Origin: Sphingomonadales bacterium
GTDB lineage: Bacteria; Pseudomonadota; Alphaproteobacteria; Sphingomonadales; Sphingomonadaceae
Direction of reading: 5' to 3'
Assembly (NCBI GenBank): GCA_016704425.1
Contig: JADJAC010000002.1
Location: 62,001 to 126,000 of the forward strand
DNA length: 64,000 nucleotides
Each line of letters opens with the position of its first letter. Positions within the stretch are counted from its first letter, which is position 1. Below the pieces are notes generated by a model, which was not told the origin of the DNA, searched no databases, and saw only the letters and a program-made list of their open reading frames with translations. A program made the position numbers and the translations under genes. This document shows positions 9,304-18,772 of this stretch, piece after piece.

Positions 9304-9852
9304 ATGAACGACATCAGCATCATCCCGCTGCACGGAAAGACCCCGCGCATTGACCCGACGGCCTTCATCGCGCCGGGGTGCCGGATCATCGGCGATGTCG
9401 AGATCGGGCCGGGGGCCAGCATCTGGTACAATTGCGTGCTGCGCGCCGACGTCAATTTCATCCGCATCGGTGCACGATCCAATGTTCAGGACGGCACGGT
9501 TATCCATTGCGATTCGGCAGAGGGTGGCATGAACGGCTCTCCAACGATCATCGAGGACGATGCGCTGGTCGGGCATATGGCCATGCTCCATGGTTGCACG
9601 GTTCGCAGCGGTGCCCTGGTCGGGCTGGGATCAATCGTCATGGATGGCTGCGTGATTGAAGCGAATGCGATGCTGGCCGCCGGCGCGATGCTGACGCCGG
9701 GCAAGACCATTCCCACGGGACAGATGTGGGGTGGTCGGCCCGCCAGCTTCATGCGTGAACTGAATGAAAGCTGGTCAATCGGGAATCAGATGGCCGTGGC
9801 GCACTATGTTCGCAACGGGGCTGCACACAAGAGCGCAGTCGATTCTATATGA
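9304..9852 (+). CDS. Gamma carbonic anhydrase family protein (left-handed beta helix)
   Basis: 182 aa, the length of the YrdA/PaaY/CaiE group. The hexapeptide-repeat pattern is clear (IDPTAFIAPGCRIIGDVEIGPG..., then VGLGSIVMDGCVIEANAMLAAGAMLTPG). Three histidines in the expected zinc positions can be seen: DGTVIHCD and LVGHMAMLHGC. Family members range from true carbonic anhydrases to inactive or CoA-thioesterase relatives. It follows the membrane protein by 12 bases and overlaps the convergent lipoprotein gene by 8. Confidence 0.88.
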   Translation: MNDISIIPLHGKTPRIDPTAFIAPGCRIIGDVEIGPGASIWYNCVLRADVNFIRIGARSNVQDGTVIHCDSAEGGMNGSPTIIEDDALVGHMAMLHGCTVRSGALVGLGSIVMDGCVIEANAMLAAGAMLTPGKTIPTGQMWGGRPASFMRELNESWSIGNQMAVAHYVRNGAAHKSAVDSI

Positions 9853-10339
9853 ACAGCGCAAGCAGGGCACGAACCGCCTCTGACTGCCGGGCGTCAATCG
9901 CTTCCACCTCTGCAATCGCCGCCTGAAGCGCGGGAGCATCCGGCGATCCGGGATGCTGGTCAAGCAAGCGGCGTTCATCGTCGAGCGCAGCCAATGCATC
10001 GCGCGCCGGGCCGGTTGTGCTTTCAAGCCGTGTGACCATCAGCTGACCGTCTATCCACGCCTCGCTTTCCGGAGCGGAGCCTGACGCGCGTTCCGCAGCG
10101 GCGCGCGCAGGAATGAGCGCAGCTTGGAAATCCGGCACACCACCTCTGGCCAGCTTGAGCGCATCCGCAATGCGGCCCAGGAGTGCGGCATCGGAGGCCT
10201 GGGGTGGCGCGACCGGAACGTCAGGCAAGGCTGGCTGAGGCTTCTCGAACGGCCGCTTCGCCAATGACGGATATTCACCGGGCGCGGCGCATCCCGAGAG
10301 CAGGGCAGGGATCAGAAAAACCGTGAAGCGCTTGAACAT
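9845..10339 (-). CDS. Hypothetical lipoprotein
   Basis: 164 aa. The first 18 residues form a lipoprotein signal (MFKRFTVFLIPALLSGCAA) with lipobox LLSGC, so Cys17 should be acylated and the protein held in the envelope. A proline-rich stretch (FEKPQPALPDVPVAPP) is followed by an alanine-rich helical region (LARGGVPDFQAALIPARAAAERASGS). I recognise no named family; similar short helical lipoproteins occur in other sphingomonads. It is convergent with the gamma carbonic anhydrase gene. Confidence 0.75.
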   Translation of the reverse strand: MFKRFTVFLIPALLSGCAAPGEYPSLAKRPFEKPQPALPDVPVAPPQASDAALLGRIADALKLARGGVPDFQAALIPARAAAERASGSAPESEAWIDGQLMVTRLESTTGPARDALAALDDERRLLDQHPGSPDAPALQAAIAEVEAIDARQSEAVRALLALFI

Positions 10340-10355
10340 GATCCACCCCTAAAGG

Positions 10356-10402
10356 CTGTTCGCGCGAGACGAAAGGGCTTCGTGCCTTTTCGCGCCGAAC
10401 AG
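10356..10402. other. Long hairpin between lipoprotein gene and tRNA-Arg
   Basis: CTGTTCG at 10356-10362 pairs with CGAACAG at 10396-10402. Inside these, CGCGA and AAAGG can pair with TCGCG and CCTTT around a short loop. The stem lies in a 106-base gap between the start of the minus-strand lipoprotein gene and the plus-strand tRNA. No T-run follows on either strand, so it is not a classical terminator. It could be part of the lipoprotein leader RNA or a tRNA-associated element. Confidence 0.45.
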
Positions 10403-10445
10403 GGTTGCGCTCTGCGGTGCCGCCGACTAAAGGCACGTCTCCCGC

Positions 10446-10522
10446 GCGCCCGTAGCTCAGCTGGATAGAGCATCAGACTACGAATCTGAGGGTCGGACGT
10501 TCGAATCGTTCCGGGCGCGCCA
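10446..10522 (+). tRNA. tRNA-Arg (anticodon ACG)
   Basis: A complete 77-base cloverleaf with encoded CCA. The acceptor strands GCGCCCG and CGGGCGC pair perfectly. The D-arm is GCTCAGCTGGATAGAGC. The anticodon stem TCAGA/TCTGA encloses the loop CTACGAA, giving anticodon ACG. The T-arm is GGACG-TTCGAAT-CGTTC. It reads CGN arginine codons, with A34 normally deaminated to inosine. Confidence 0.97.
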
Positions 10523-10629
10523 TTTTCCCGACACCCTTCACCTGATCTTCCGCAATCGCGACTTTACCTGCTGTGGCGTTCGCAGTAGCGGCTCTCGACG
10601 CAGGGTTGGCTTACGGAGGGACAGGGCAC

Positions 10630-11856
10630 ATGAACTTCGACATCGTGATCGTGGGGGCAGGGCACGGTGGCGCGCAGGCGGCAATCATGTTGCGCCAGCT
10701 CAAGTTTGAAGGTTCTATCGCCATTGTCGGCGAAGAACCTGAAATTCCCTACGAACGCCCGCCGCTGTCCAAGGAGTATTTTGCCGGTGAAAAGCCGTTC
10801 GAGCGAATACTGATCCGACCTGCCAAATTCTGGGAAGAGCGTGACGTGGCGATGCTGCTTGGAACGCAGGTCGCATCGATTGACCCGGATGGCCATGCCG
10901 TGATGACGTCCTCCGGCGAGAGGATCGGCTATGGCAAGCTCATCTGGGCTGCGGGCGGCGCCCCCCGGATGCTGCCGATCCCGGGAGGAGATCTGCCTGG
11001 CGTGCAGGGTGTGCGCACCAGAGCTGATGCCGATGCAATGAAGGCGGCATCCGAAACAGCAGCCCAGATCGTCGTGATTGGCGGCGGGTATATCGGGCTG
11101 GAAGCAGCTGCCGTTCTTTCGAAGTTCGGAAAGAAGGTCGTGTTGCTTGAGGCATTGCCGCGGGTTCTTGCACGCGTCGCGGGTGAACCATTGTCTCGCT
11201 TCTATGAGGCCGAGCATCGCGCGCACGGCGTCGACGTCAGGCTCGACGTGAAAGTGGAGGCGATTGAAGGCACCGATCGCGCAACCGGCGTACGCCTGGC
11301 GGGCGGTGACGTCATAGCGGCAGATCTGGTTATTGTCGGCATAGGCATCGTGCCTGCGGTCGAGCCGCTGATTGCTGCGGGCGCAGAGGGTGGCAACGGG
11401 GTTCGGGTGGACGAATATTGCCGCACGTCACTGCCAGATATTTTTGCAATCGGCGACTGCGCGTCACATGCCAATGATTTTGCTGAGGGCGCGACCATCC
11501 GGCTTGAATCCGTCCAGAATGCGAATGACATGGCCAACACGGCTGCAAAGGCAATCTGTGGCGATGCGCAGCCTTATCACGCAGTGCCCTGGTTCTGGTC
11601 GAACCAATATGATCTCAAGCTGCAGACAGTCGGGCTTTCAACGGGCCATGACGATGTGGTGATGCGCGGCGATCCGGCAACGCGGAGTTTTTCACTTGTC
11701 TATCTGCGTCAGGGCAGGGTCATTGCACTCGACTGCGTCAATGCCGTGAAGGATTATGTGCAGGGCAAGGCCCTTGTAGTCCAAGGCACGCAGGCCAGCG
11801 CAGCTGATCTCTCCGACATCTCGCGTCCGCTCAAGGAATTGGTCGCCTCCGTCTGA
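10630..11856 (+). CDS. FAD-dependent ferredoxin/rubredoxin reductase-like oxidoreductase
   Basis: 408 aa from the ATG at 10630, which has GGAGGGA about 10 bases upstream; the frame also extends to 10573 but that leader looks non-coding. It has the two-dinucleotide fold: FAD motif VIVGAGHGGAQAA at the start, NAD(P)H motif VVIGGGYIGLEAAAVL near residue 155, and the second FAD motif IFAIGDCA near 275, then the reductase C-terminal domain. Relatives (ThcD, RhdA, PdR types) pass electrons from NAD(P)H to ferredoxins or rubredoxins serving P450s and hydroxylases. It could reduce the rubredoxin at 52.5 kb, but that link is only inferred. Confidence 0.88.
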   Translation: MNFDIVIVGAGHGGAQAAIMLRQLKFEGSIAIVGEEPEIPYERPPLSKEYFAGEKPFERILIRPAKFWEERDVAMLLGTQVASIDPDGHAVMTSSGERIGYGKLIWAAGGAPRMLPIPGGDLPGVQGVRTRADADAMKAASETAAQIVVIGGGYIGLEAAAVLSKFGKKVVLLEALPRVLARVAGEPLSRFYEAEHRAHGVDVRLDVKVEAIEGTDRATGVRLAGGDVIAADLVIVGIGIVPAVEPLIAAGAEGGNGVRVDEYCRTSLPDIFAIGDCASHANDFAEGATIRLESVQNANDMANTAAKAICGDAQPYHAVPWFWSNQYDLKLQTVGLSTGHDDVVMRGDPATRSFSLVYLRQGRVIALDCVNAVKDYVQGKALVVQGTQASAADLSDISRPLKELVASV

Positions 11857-11862
11857 GCACAA

Positions 11863-11890
11863 AAAAGACCCCGGCATTTTCATGCCGGGG
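11863..11890 (-). terminator. Rho-independent terminator of the TonB receptor gene
   Basis: On the minus strand a stem of nine pairs (CCCCGGCAT / ATGCCGGGG) with a four-base loop is followed by a run of six Ts, about 30 bases after the stop of the minus-strand receptor gene. The plus-strand side has no T-run, so it chiefly serves the minus strand. Confidence 0.9.
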
Positions 11891-11916
11891 CCCAATTCAA
11901 ATACTGGATACTGGCC

Positions 11917-14900
11917 TTAGAACTTGAAGCCAGCGGTTATGCCATAGCGGCGTGGTTCCAGCGTGAAGATATTCGTGAACAGGCCGGATGACTGATCCGT
12001 CACATAGAGGCCGGTCGTCGCGTTGTTGTCGAACACGTTCTGGATCCATGCCCGTGCAAACCAACGGTCATCATTTCCGTTGAGCTGGATCTGGGCGTTA
12101 ACTTGCGAATAGCCCTTCACCTTGTTCACATTGCCATTGAAGATGTTGCCATAGCTGTCACCTGTGTAGGTGAGATCGGCACGGGGGACGAGCGTCATGC
12201 CGTTGCTGAACTCCGCCGTATACTGGGCACCGATCGAGAATTTGTAGTTCGGTGCTTGCGGCAGCTTGTTGCCCTTGATGTTGACGGGGACGCCAGCATT
12301 CTCAACCGTGAATGCCAATGCTCCGGTCGGCGTTGCGAACAAAGCCCGCAAGCCTGCCGACGGGCTTGCAATGGCACCTGCGATTGCACTGCAGATACCA
12401 AATGCGCCCGTGCCAGCGATGCCACCGTCTGACGGGAAGGCAACGGGTCCTTGGAGACCGAGGCTTCCGTTGATGGCCGTAACAAGGGTGTTCACACCCA
12501 CGGTATTGCCGGCGACAGTTGGAACAACCGCGCAGTTGGAACCGTTGGTGATGTCCTTGATCACAACCGAGTCAGATCGGCCACCGGAAGGATCCCGCGG
12601 ATTTCCGTGGAACTTGTCCGATGAGACCTTGGTGTGGAGATAGCTCGCACCGATATTGAACAGCCATTCGCGGCTCGGCTTGATGATCGCTTCGGCTTCA
12701 AGGCCGTAGATGTTTGCATCAACATTGTCGTTCACCGAAGTACGCGCAACGATGCGGCTCAGCTGCAGGGCCTTGTACTGATAGTAGAAAGCCGTGAGGT
12801 TGAAGCGCATCGCGCCGCCCGCAAATGTGTTCTTCGAACCGATTTCGAACGCATTCACGAATTCCGGATCAAATGAGTCCGACACGGCAAACACGGGCGA
12901 AAGTGGCGGATTGATACCGCCTGACTTGTAGCCACGCGAATAGGACGCATAGAGCAGGTGGTTTGGATCGATCTGGAAATCGAGAACTGCCCGGCCCGTC
13001 AATTCGCTGAAGGTAACAGAACGATTCTGGAAGTCTTCACAGCCCGTAACGTTTGCCGCTGTCAGGATGCCTGATGTCGTTGTTGATGTAATCGAGCATG
13101 CTGTCTTCGGATCGGCGTCAAACGGTTGCAGCCTTGAAGCCAAAGGCGCACCAGTAACGGCATAGCCGTAGCGGAATGGCGAGCTGAACACGTTTGTAGA
13201 GCCGAATGGCGTGAGGAAGTTCGCGAGTGTCGTGTGCGCTGAAACAAACTTCTTGTCGTGGTTGTACCGCAGGCCGCCGGTCAATTTCAGGCGATCCGAG
13301 ATATCGATATAGGCTTCCCCGAACAGACCATAGGATTCGAGATCAAACCGAGGGGTATTGTTCTGATAGTAAGGCGTCCCCAGGAAACCGGCAGGCGGAA
13401 TTTGCGCACCGGGGATAGCCGCGAGGCCAGCCCGGCCGAGAGCGTTGAATGTACCCAGAATACCCGTCAGATAGTCAATCCCGAACGAATTGATGTAATA
13501 GTTATTGTCCCGCGACTTGGCGTTCACATAGATACCGCCAAGAAGGAAGTTGAACTTGCCGTCAAAGTCGCTCGAGAAAATGCCTTCGATCGAATAGTCG
13601 CGCGTCTTGACGTTGGACCGGTCAAAATCCTGCGGTGTTGCCGCGCAGATCCGGTTGCCGCCATACGAACCGGTGTTCGGCGAATCCGACGTGTTTGACG
13701 TGCAGAGGTTACCGGCAGCGCCGTTGGGAATGACAGCGGCCGCGATTGGAGCAAAATACGACGAAGGGAGCCCTGGGATGAGGCCTGCCGCAGCAGCCTG
13801 AAGAGTGCCAAGACCAGCGGCATAAATCGCGCGATTCTGGACAGACTGGTTATAGTCCTGCCGTGAATCGACGTTCGTCTTGTGATAGAAGCCGGTCAGT
13901 TGCAGTTTCATGGAGCCGAATTCCTGCTCCAGGCGTGCCTGATATTGCTGTTCGCTGGTGAAATACTCAGGCGTGAAGTCGGTATTCACTTGGCGGACAT
14001 TGGCCGGATTGGTGAAAGTTGCATAGGCGTCGGGGCCATAGAGGCTGCCCAGACCGAACGCTGAGGGAATTCCGTTTACCGCAAGGAATTCGCGAGATGT
14101 CAAAACACCAACGAAGGTCGAGTTTGCATTCAGGACACCGAAATCGCGGCGACCGTTGAGACAACCGAGGACGCCGGTTGGGTCGCGCTGGCACTGCTGC
14201 TTCTGGATACGCGCGCGATTGTCCTTTTCACGGAAGTAGTAGCCCATGAGGTCGACCGTGGTTGTATCGGACGGCTGCCAACGGATCGAGCCGCGTACAG
14301 CGTACATGTCACGGTTATCGATGTTGCTATTGTTGAACACGTTGGTCGTGTAGCCGTCGCGCTTCTGATAGAAGCCGGCAACCCGAACGCCAAGCGTTTC
14401 GCCAATGGGAAGATTGAACATGCCCTTGAACTTGTAGGCATTGAAGTTGCCATATTCGGCTTCGCCGGATGCGTGGATTCCGCTCAGATCGGGCCTCGCC
14501 GTGAGGAAGTTGACCACACCCGAAGTTGCATTGCGGCCGAACAGGGTGCCCTGCGGACCACGAAGCACTTCAACCCGTTCAAGGTCGAAATATTCTGTTT
14601 CGAAAAGGCGCGTTGCCAGAAGTGGCGTGCCGTTGACGTGGATGGCGGTGGCTGAGTCGCATGACGTACCAACGCAAAGATCGCCGATGCCACGGATGGT
14701 GAAGCTGGACCCGGTGAAATTGCCCTTCGAGAATGTCACGTTCGGCAGGGTGAGTTGGAGGTCGCTCGCATTCTTGATCTGCTGCTTCTCAAGCGCTTCG
14801 CCCGAAAACGCGGAAACGGCAATTGGAACGCTCTGGAGGCTTTCCGATTGGCGCTGGGCCGTTACGACAATGTCGCCAATCCCTTCTTCGGCTGTTGTAT

Positions 14901-14988
14901 CGTCTGCCTGCGGCGCTGTTTGCGCATAAGCAGGGTTGGCCACCAGCAGGGCAATTGCGGTTGCGCCAAGCAGTTCAAGCTTTTTCAT
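11917..14988 (-). CDS. TonB-dependent receptor
   Basis: 1023 aa. Signal peptide MKKLELLGATAIALLVANPAYAQ, then a TonB-box-like region (GIGDIVVTAQRQSESLQSVPIAV), a plug domain (LQLTLPNVTFSKG..., VEVLRGPQGTLFGRNATSGVVNF) and a long 22-strand barrel ending in ...ITAGFKF with the terminal aromatic residue outer-membrane proteins need. Such receptors import iron chelates, cobalamin or plant and aromatic compounds with TonB energy. The long cysteine-bearing loops (for example near SDSPNTGSYGGNRICAA) are unusual for small siderophore receptors; the ligand is unknown. No transporter gene is beside it. Confidence 0.95.
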   Translation of the reverse strand: MKKLELLGATAIALLVANPAYAQTAPQADDTTAEEGIGDIVVTAQRQSESLQSVPIAVSAFSGEALEKQQIKNASDLQLTLPNVTFSKGNFTGSSFTIRGIGDLCVGTSCDSATAIHVNGTPLLATRLFETEYFDLERVEVLRGPQGTLFGRNATSGVVNFLTARPDLSGIHASGEAEYGNFNAYKFKGMFNLPIGETLGVRVAGFYQKRDGYTTNVFNNSNIDNRDMYAVRGSIRWQPSDTTTVDLMGYYFREKDNRARIQKQQCQRDPTGVLGCLNGRRDFGVLNANSTFVGVLTSREFLAVNGIPSAFGLGSLYGPDAYATFTNPANVRQVNTDFTPEYFTSEQQYQARLEQEFGSMKLQLTGFYHKTNVDSRQDYNQSVQNRAIYAAGLGTLQAAAAGLIPGLPSSYFAPIAAAVIPNGAAGNLCTSNTSDSPNTGSYGGNRICAATPQDFDRSNVKTRDYSIEGIFSSDFDGKFNFLLGGIYVNAKSRDNNYYINSFGIDYLTGILGTFNALGRAGLAAIPGAQIPPAGFLGTPYYQNNTPRFDLESYGLFGEAYIDISDRLKLTGGLRYNHDKKFVSAHTTLANFLTPFGSTNVFSSPFRYGYAVTGAPLASRLQPFDADPKTACSITSTTTSGILTAANVTGCEDFQNRSVTFSELTGRAVLDFQIDPNHLLYASYSRGYKSGGINPPLSPVFAVSDSFDPEFVNAFEIGSKNTFAGGAMRFNLTAFYYQYKALQLSRIVARTSVNDNVDANIYGLEAEAIIKPSREWLFNIGASYLHTKVSSDKFHGNPRDPSGGRSDSVVIKDITNGSNCAVVPTVAGNTVGVNTLVTAINGSLGLQGPVAFPSDGGIAGTGAFGICSAIAGAIASPSAGLRALFATPTGALAFTVENAGVPVNIKGNKLPQAPNYKFSIGAQYTAEFSNGMTLVPRADLTYTGDSYGNIFNGNVNKVKGYSQVNAQIQLNGNDDRWFARAWIQNVFDNNATTGLYVTDQSSGLFTNIFTLEPRRYGITAGFKF

Positions 14989-15257
14989 TTGTCATCTCCC
15001 ACCGAATTTTGCCGATTTTTACGGCACGACGATGCATTTGTGCATCTGTTACAGCGTGTTTGCGTGTAGTTTACGCGCGCGTCAATGCCAGAAATTTGGA
15101 AAAGTTGGCCGATTTCAATGGGTCGCAGATTGAAACTGTTTAGAATCTGCGCCTGACGTAGCGTCACCTGATGCCAAAGACGCAATTGTTGCCAATTTGC
15201 ATCATGGTTTGGGGAAATATTGTGGCGAAATCCCGCTCGGAAAGTTATCGAACATTC

Positions 15258-15863
15258 ATGACCAACTCAGACCGAACCCAAAACTCCGACGCCGACAAGC
15301 TTCCAGTCCCCAAGGACGTGGCTGAGGCAATCAGAACGCTCATTCGTTGGACAGGAGAGGATCCGGAGCGCGAAGGCTTGCGCGATACGCCAAACAGGGT
15401 GGCTCGCGCCTGGAAGGAATATTGCCAGGGCTATGGTGAAGATCCCTCGCTCCATCTTTCACGAACGTTTGAAGAGGTGGGTGGCTATGACGAGCTTGTG
15501 CTCCTCAAGGACATCCCGTTTCAGTCTCATTGCGAACACCATATGGCACCAATCGTCGGCAAGGCGTCGATTGCCTATATGCCCAAGGATCGTGTTGTTG
15601 GCATTTCAAAGCTGGCGAGGGTGCTTCACGGCTTTGCCTCTCGTCTGCAAGTCCAGGAAAGACTGACAGCGGAGGTGGCCCAGTGCATCTGGGAACATTT
15701 GCAACCGCATGGAGTCGCAGTTGTTATTGAGGCGACTCACGGATGCATGACGGGCAGGGGCGTGCGGACACCCGGCGTTGCGATGACCACCTCACGCCTG
15801 CTCGGCTGCTTCCTTGACGATCACCGCAGCCGCAAGGAAGTGCTCAGCCTGATGGGGTATTGA
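15258..15863 (+). CDS. folE: GTP cyclohydrolase I
   Basis: 201 aa from the ATG at 15258; the frame is open to 15171, but the added residues do not look like the family. Zinc ligands are seen in HCEHHMAP and THGCMTGRG, and the catalytic region KLARVLHGFASRLQVQERL is intact. It converts GTP to dihydroneopterin triphosphate, the first step of folate (and tetrahydropterin) synthesis. It lies alone between two minus-strand TonB receptor genes; the 269 bases before it hold its promoter and that of the upstream receptor, with no clear -35/-10 pair that I can defend. Confidence 0.95.
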   Translation: MTNSDRTQNSDADKLPVPKDVAEAIRTLIRWTGEDPEREGLRDTPNRVARAWKEYCQGYGEDPSLHLSRTFEEVGGYDELVLLKDIPFQSHCEHHMAPIVGKASIAYMPKDRVVGISKLARVLHGFASRLQVQERLTAEVAQCIWEHLQPHGVAVVIEATHGCMTGRGVRTPGVAMTTSRLLGCFLDDHRSRKEVLSLMGY

Positions 15864-15865
15864 GT

Positions 15866-15900
15866 CGGCGTCCGACCTGCCATTCGCAGGCCGGACGCCG
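15866..15900. terminator. Hairpin between convergent folE and TonB receptor genes
   Basis: CGGCGTCCG (15866-15874) pairs with CGGACGCCG (15892-15900), and inside it CCTGC pairs with GCAGG around CATTC. The stem is long and GC-rich and sits between two convergent stops, but no T-run follows on either strand. It may block read-through or protect 3' ends rather than act as a full intrinsic terminator. Confidence 0.55.
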
Positions 15901-15911
15901 CGGGGCATCAA

Positions 15912-18500
15912 TCAGAATTTGGTGCGCACGGTAACGCCGTAAGTCCGAGGGTCCTGCAAGAACGCGCCGCGGGCGACTGCAGCGGCTCCGCTGGCTGGTC
16001 CCGGCAGGCTTCCAACCCCGCGCAATGGCACATTGAAGGTAACGTTGCGTGTCTGGACATCAAAGATGTTGTCGCCGAATACCTCGACTCTCCAACGTCC
16101 ATCCTGCGAACCGATACCTGCACGCAAATTGACCTTGGCATTCCCGCTTTGAATATCGAATGGGTTGGGGGCTGTTCCTCCGGGAACCGATTTCGGGTCT
16201 GGCGAGGCGCTGCCCGCGGCAAGGACCAGAACATCCTGCGTGGACGTGCGCCTTTTCGATTCAAGACGCAGAGAACCGTTGAGTCCGAATTCGAGATTGC
16301 TGCCAACGTCCCTGGTAAAATCGAATCCTGCGATGCCGACAAATTTGGGAGCGTTTGTCAGTTGAGCGCCGCACAAGGTCCGTACGGTCTGGAATGCGAC
16401 AGTAAGCGGCAGGCCGGAAGCGCAGTTCTTCGGGTAGCGTGCGTCGGTATAGGTTCCGCTCAGGTTGAAACTGAAATTCCGTGTTGGGCGGAAAAATGTC
16501 TCCAGTTCGACGCCAGTGCTTTTTGCCTTGGGTACGTTAAAGGTCACGAATTGCACGCCTGTGAATTCGAGAACCTGAAAATCCTTCAGATCCTGATGAA
16601 ACAAGGCAAGATTGGCAGTGACCTTGCCGTCTGCGAACTTGGTCTTGATGCCTGCTTCATAGGCGTCCACTTTCTCCGATTTGAATTGCGGGCTGGCGCC
16701 GCCGGCTGCTGCTGTCGGATCAAGGTTGAACCCGCCGGATTTGTAGCCATGCGTAAAGCTGACATAGGTATTGACGTTCTCGGTGGGTTTGAAGGTCAGC
16801 TTGCCGGTATAGATCAGTTCGTTGTCCTTGAAGACCTGATTGAAGGGAAAGGGGGTGGGCACGGCTGGCGTTCCGGCACCCGGCAGATTCGCTTGGGTTG
16901 AAAACGGGAAGCACGTCAGGGCGACTGCAAGTGGCTTGAGCGGGAGCAATGCAGCAAGAGGACCACTCAGGGGATTGGCAAGAACCGCGTTACATGCAGA
17001 AGAGTTGGCAGCGAGCTGCCTGAATGCCCCGCGTTTGCGATCATCCGAATATCGGGCGCCGACATTGATCGCGAACTGATCTGTCAGATTGAAGGTATTG
17101 TTCGTGAAGACCGAAAAATTTCGCGCATTCTGAGTGAACCTGTTGGCCGCGAAATTGCCTGCAGCGCTGACGCCGCCCGCAAAGATGTTCAATGCCGGAT
17201 TGGGCCCTGGCGCACCAAGCGATGTCAGCGCGGCACTGACATAGGCCTGGTAGTCGGGGCCAAGGGTCAGCGAACCCTGCTCGCGAATCTTTTCATCCGA
17301 ATAATAGCCACCAAACAGATATTGCAGCTTGTCGGATAAGGCATTGCCTGAAATGCGTAACTCATTGGTGATCGTTTTAATGCGGCCAACGGAGTTGATT
17401 GAATTTGCTGTTGAAGACGATGTGTTGTCCGAGGTTGAAAATACGTTGAGGCTGACGAAATCGCTCTCCTGGCTCGATTGCGCCTTGAAACTGCGATAAC
17501 CGGCAATGTAGGTCAACTCGGGTCCGCCCAAATCCCAATCGATCTGGCCGGAAATCCCAAACTGCTCGATCTGGTCCCGGAATTCACGATTGTTGCTGGT
17601 GCGGCGCTTCTGGAAAGCCTGTGATCCAAAGTTGGTGACGCCGCCATTGGCTGGCAGACCGCTGGCCGCGTAGAAGCCATTGGCCACATAACTTGTGTTC
17701 TGAAGAATGACCGCATCGCAGCATTTCTCATCTGAATGCGAATAATCGGCGATGATTCTCAGGCTGAAATCAGCGCTTGGTTCGAAATAGGCCTGGCCCC
17801 GGAACAAATAACGATCCCTGTCGTTGCTCTCGCCGCCAGCGGCATTGCGGAGAAACCCGTCCCGGTTCCTTACCGCGCCAGAAAGTCGAATTCCGAATAC
17901 ACCCTCGATGATTGGGGCTGAAAAGCCGGCCTGCGCGTTAAACAGGTCGAAATTGCCATAGGTTGCATTGGCATAGCCTTCGAACTTGTTGAGGTTGGGT
18001 TTTGCGGTCTTGATGCTGACTGCCCCAGCTGACGTGTTTCGTCCGAAAAGCGTGCCCTGCGGTCCGCGCAGCAATTCCACCTGTTGCACGTCGAGCAAGT
18101 CGCCAAGGGCAATGCCGGGACGGCTAAGATAGACCCCATCAAGGAAGATACCGACGGCACTTTCCAAGCCGCTGTTGTTTCCCGTTGTGCCAACGCCGCG
18201 AACGCGCAAGGTCGTGCCGCCGCTCTCCGTTTGCGAACTGTTGGCATTGAAGCTCGCCGAAACCTGGTCGAGATTCTTGAGGTCTTTCACGCCGGACTTG
18301 TCGAGTGCTTCGGCATTGTAGGCAGAAACTGCAATCGGAATGCTCTGAAGGTTTTCATTGCGAAGCGTTGCCGTCACAAAGATTTCGCCACTGTCAGCAC
18401 TGGCGGCATCTTCGGCCTGCTGAGGGGCTTCCTGCGCGAAGGCAGGACTGGCTGCCAACATTGCCATTGCGGTGGCGCAAGCGAATTCAAGCTTTCTCAT
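15912..18500 (-). CDS. TonB-dependent receptor
   Basis: 862 aa. Signal peptide MRKLEFACATAMAMLAASPAFAQ, then GEIFVTATLRNENLQSIPIAVSAYNAEAL (TonB box and plug start), plug motif VELLRGPQGTLFGRNTSAGAVS, and a barrel ending ...YGVTVRTKF. The leader and plug entry closely resemble those of the receptor at 11,917-14,988 (ENLQSIPIAVSA against ESLQSVPIAVSA), so the two are related members of the sphingomonad receptor expansion. Ligand unknown. Upstream, 18,501-18,600 should hold the promoter. Confidence 0.95.
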   Translation of the reverse strand: MRKLEFACATAMAMLAASPAFAQEAPQQAEDAASADSGEIFVTATLRNENLQSIPIAVSAYNAEALDKSGVKDLKNLDQVSASFNANSSQTESGGTTLRVRGVGTTGNNSGLESAVGIFLDGVYLSRPGIALGDLLDVQQVELLRGPQGTLFGRNTSAGAVSIKTAKPNLNKFEGYANATYGNFDLFNAQAGFSAPIIEGVFGIRLSGAVRNRDGFLRNAAGGESNDRDRYLFRGQAYFEPSADFSLRIIADYSHSDEKCCDAVILQNTSYVANGFYAASGLPANGGVTNFGSQAFQKRRTSNNREFRDQIEQFGISGQIDWDLGGPELTYIAGYRSFKAQSSQESDFVSLNVFSTSDNTSSSTANSINSVGRIKTITNELRISGNALSDKLQYLFGGYYSDEKIREQGSLTLGPDYQAYVSAALTSLGAPGPNPALNIFAGGVSAAGNFAANRFTQNARNFSVFTNNTFNLTDQFAINVGARYSDDRKRGAFRQLAANSSACNAVLANPLSGPLAALLPLKPLAVALTCFPFSTQANLPGAGTPAVPTPFPFNQVFKDNELIYTGKLTFKPTENVNTYVSFTHGYKSGGFNLDPTAAAGGASPQFKSEKVDAYEAGIKTKFADGKVTANLALFHQDLKDFQVLEFTGVQFVTFNVPKAKSTGVELETFFRPTRNFSFNLSGTYTDARYPKNCASGLPLTVAFQTVRTLCGAQLTNAPKFVGIAGFDFTRDVGSNLEFGLNGSLRLESKRRTSTQDVLVLAAGSASPDPKSVPGGTAPNPFDIQSGNAKVNLRAGIGSQDGRWRVEVFGDNIFDVQTRNVTFNVPLRGVGSLPGPASGAAAVARGAFLQDPRTYGVTVRTKF

Positions 18501-18734
18501 TCATCCATCTCCCGAGGTGTGGCCAACGATTGACGTCGTGCCGACTGCATCTGCCCGGGCAGTCTGCGGGTAAATTGGATGGGCGTCAATGCCTCAAAAA
18601 TAGAGAAAATAATTATTTTAGAATAGGTTAAAGACTATTCTGAAGATGTTTTATCATGTTCTGTCGTGGATGAAATGGTTCGCATTCTGTTGAGGAAGAG
18701 GGATTTTTGCCGAGCGAGCGCCGGGCCAGAAAAC

Positions 18735-18766
18735 CGGCGGATCAAATAGTTGATCCGCCGTAGAGC
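18735..18766 (-). terminator. Intrinsic terminator after the EmrAB operon
   Basis: CGGCGGATCA pairs perfectly with TGATCCGCCG around a six-base loop, just past the stop of the minus-strand MFS gene at 18,773. On that strand GGTTTTCT follows the stem, a short but usable U-tract. The rest of the 18,501-18,734 gap is AT-rich (AATAATTATTTTAGAATA) and shows no gene. Confidence 0.8.
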
Positions 18767-18772
18767 GTGCCA

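Noticed and set aside
16149..16901. Long open frame on the plus strand opposite the second TonB receptor
   Set aside because: Shadow of the receptor; composition and lack of motifs do not support a gene.
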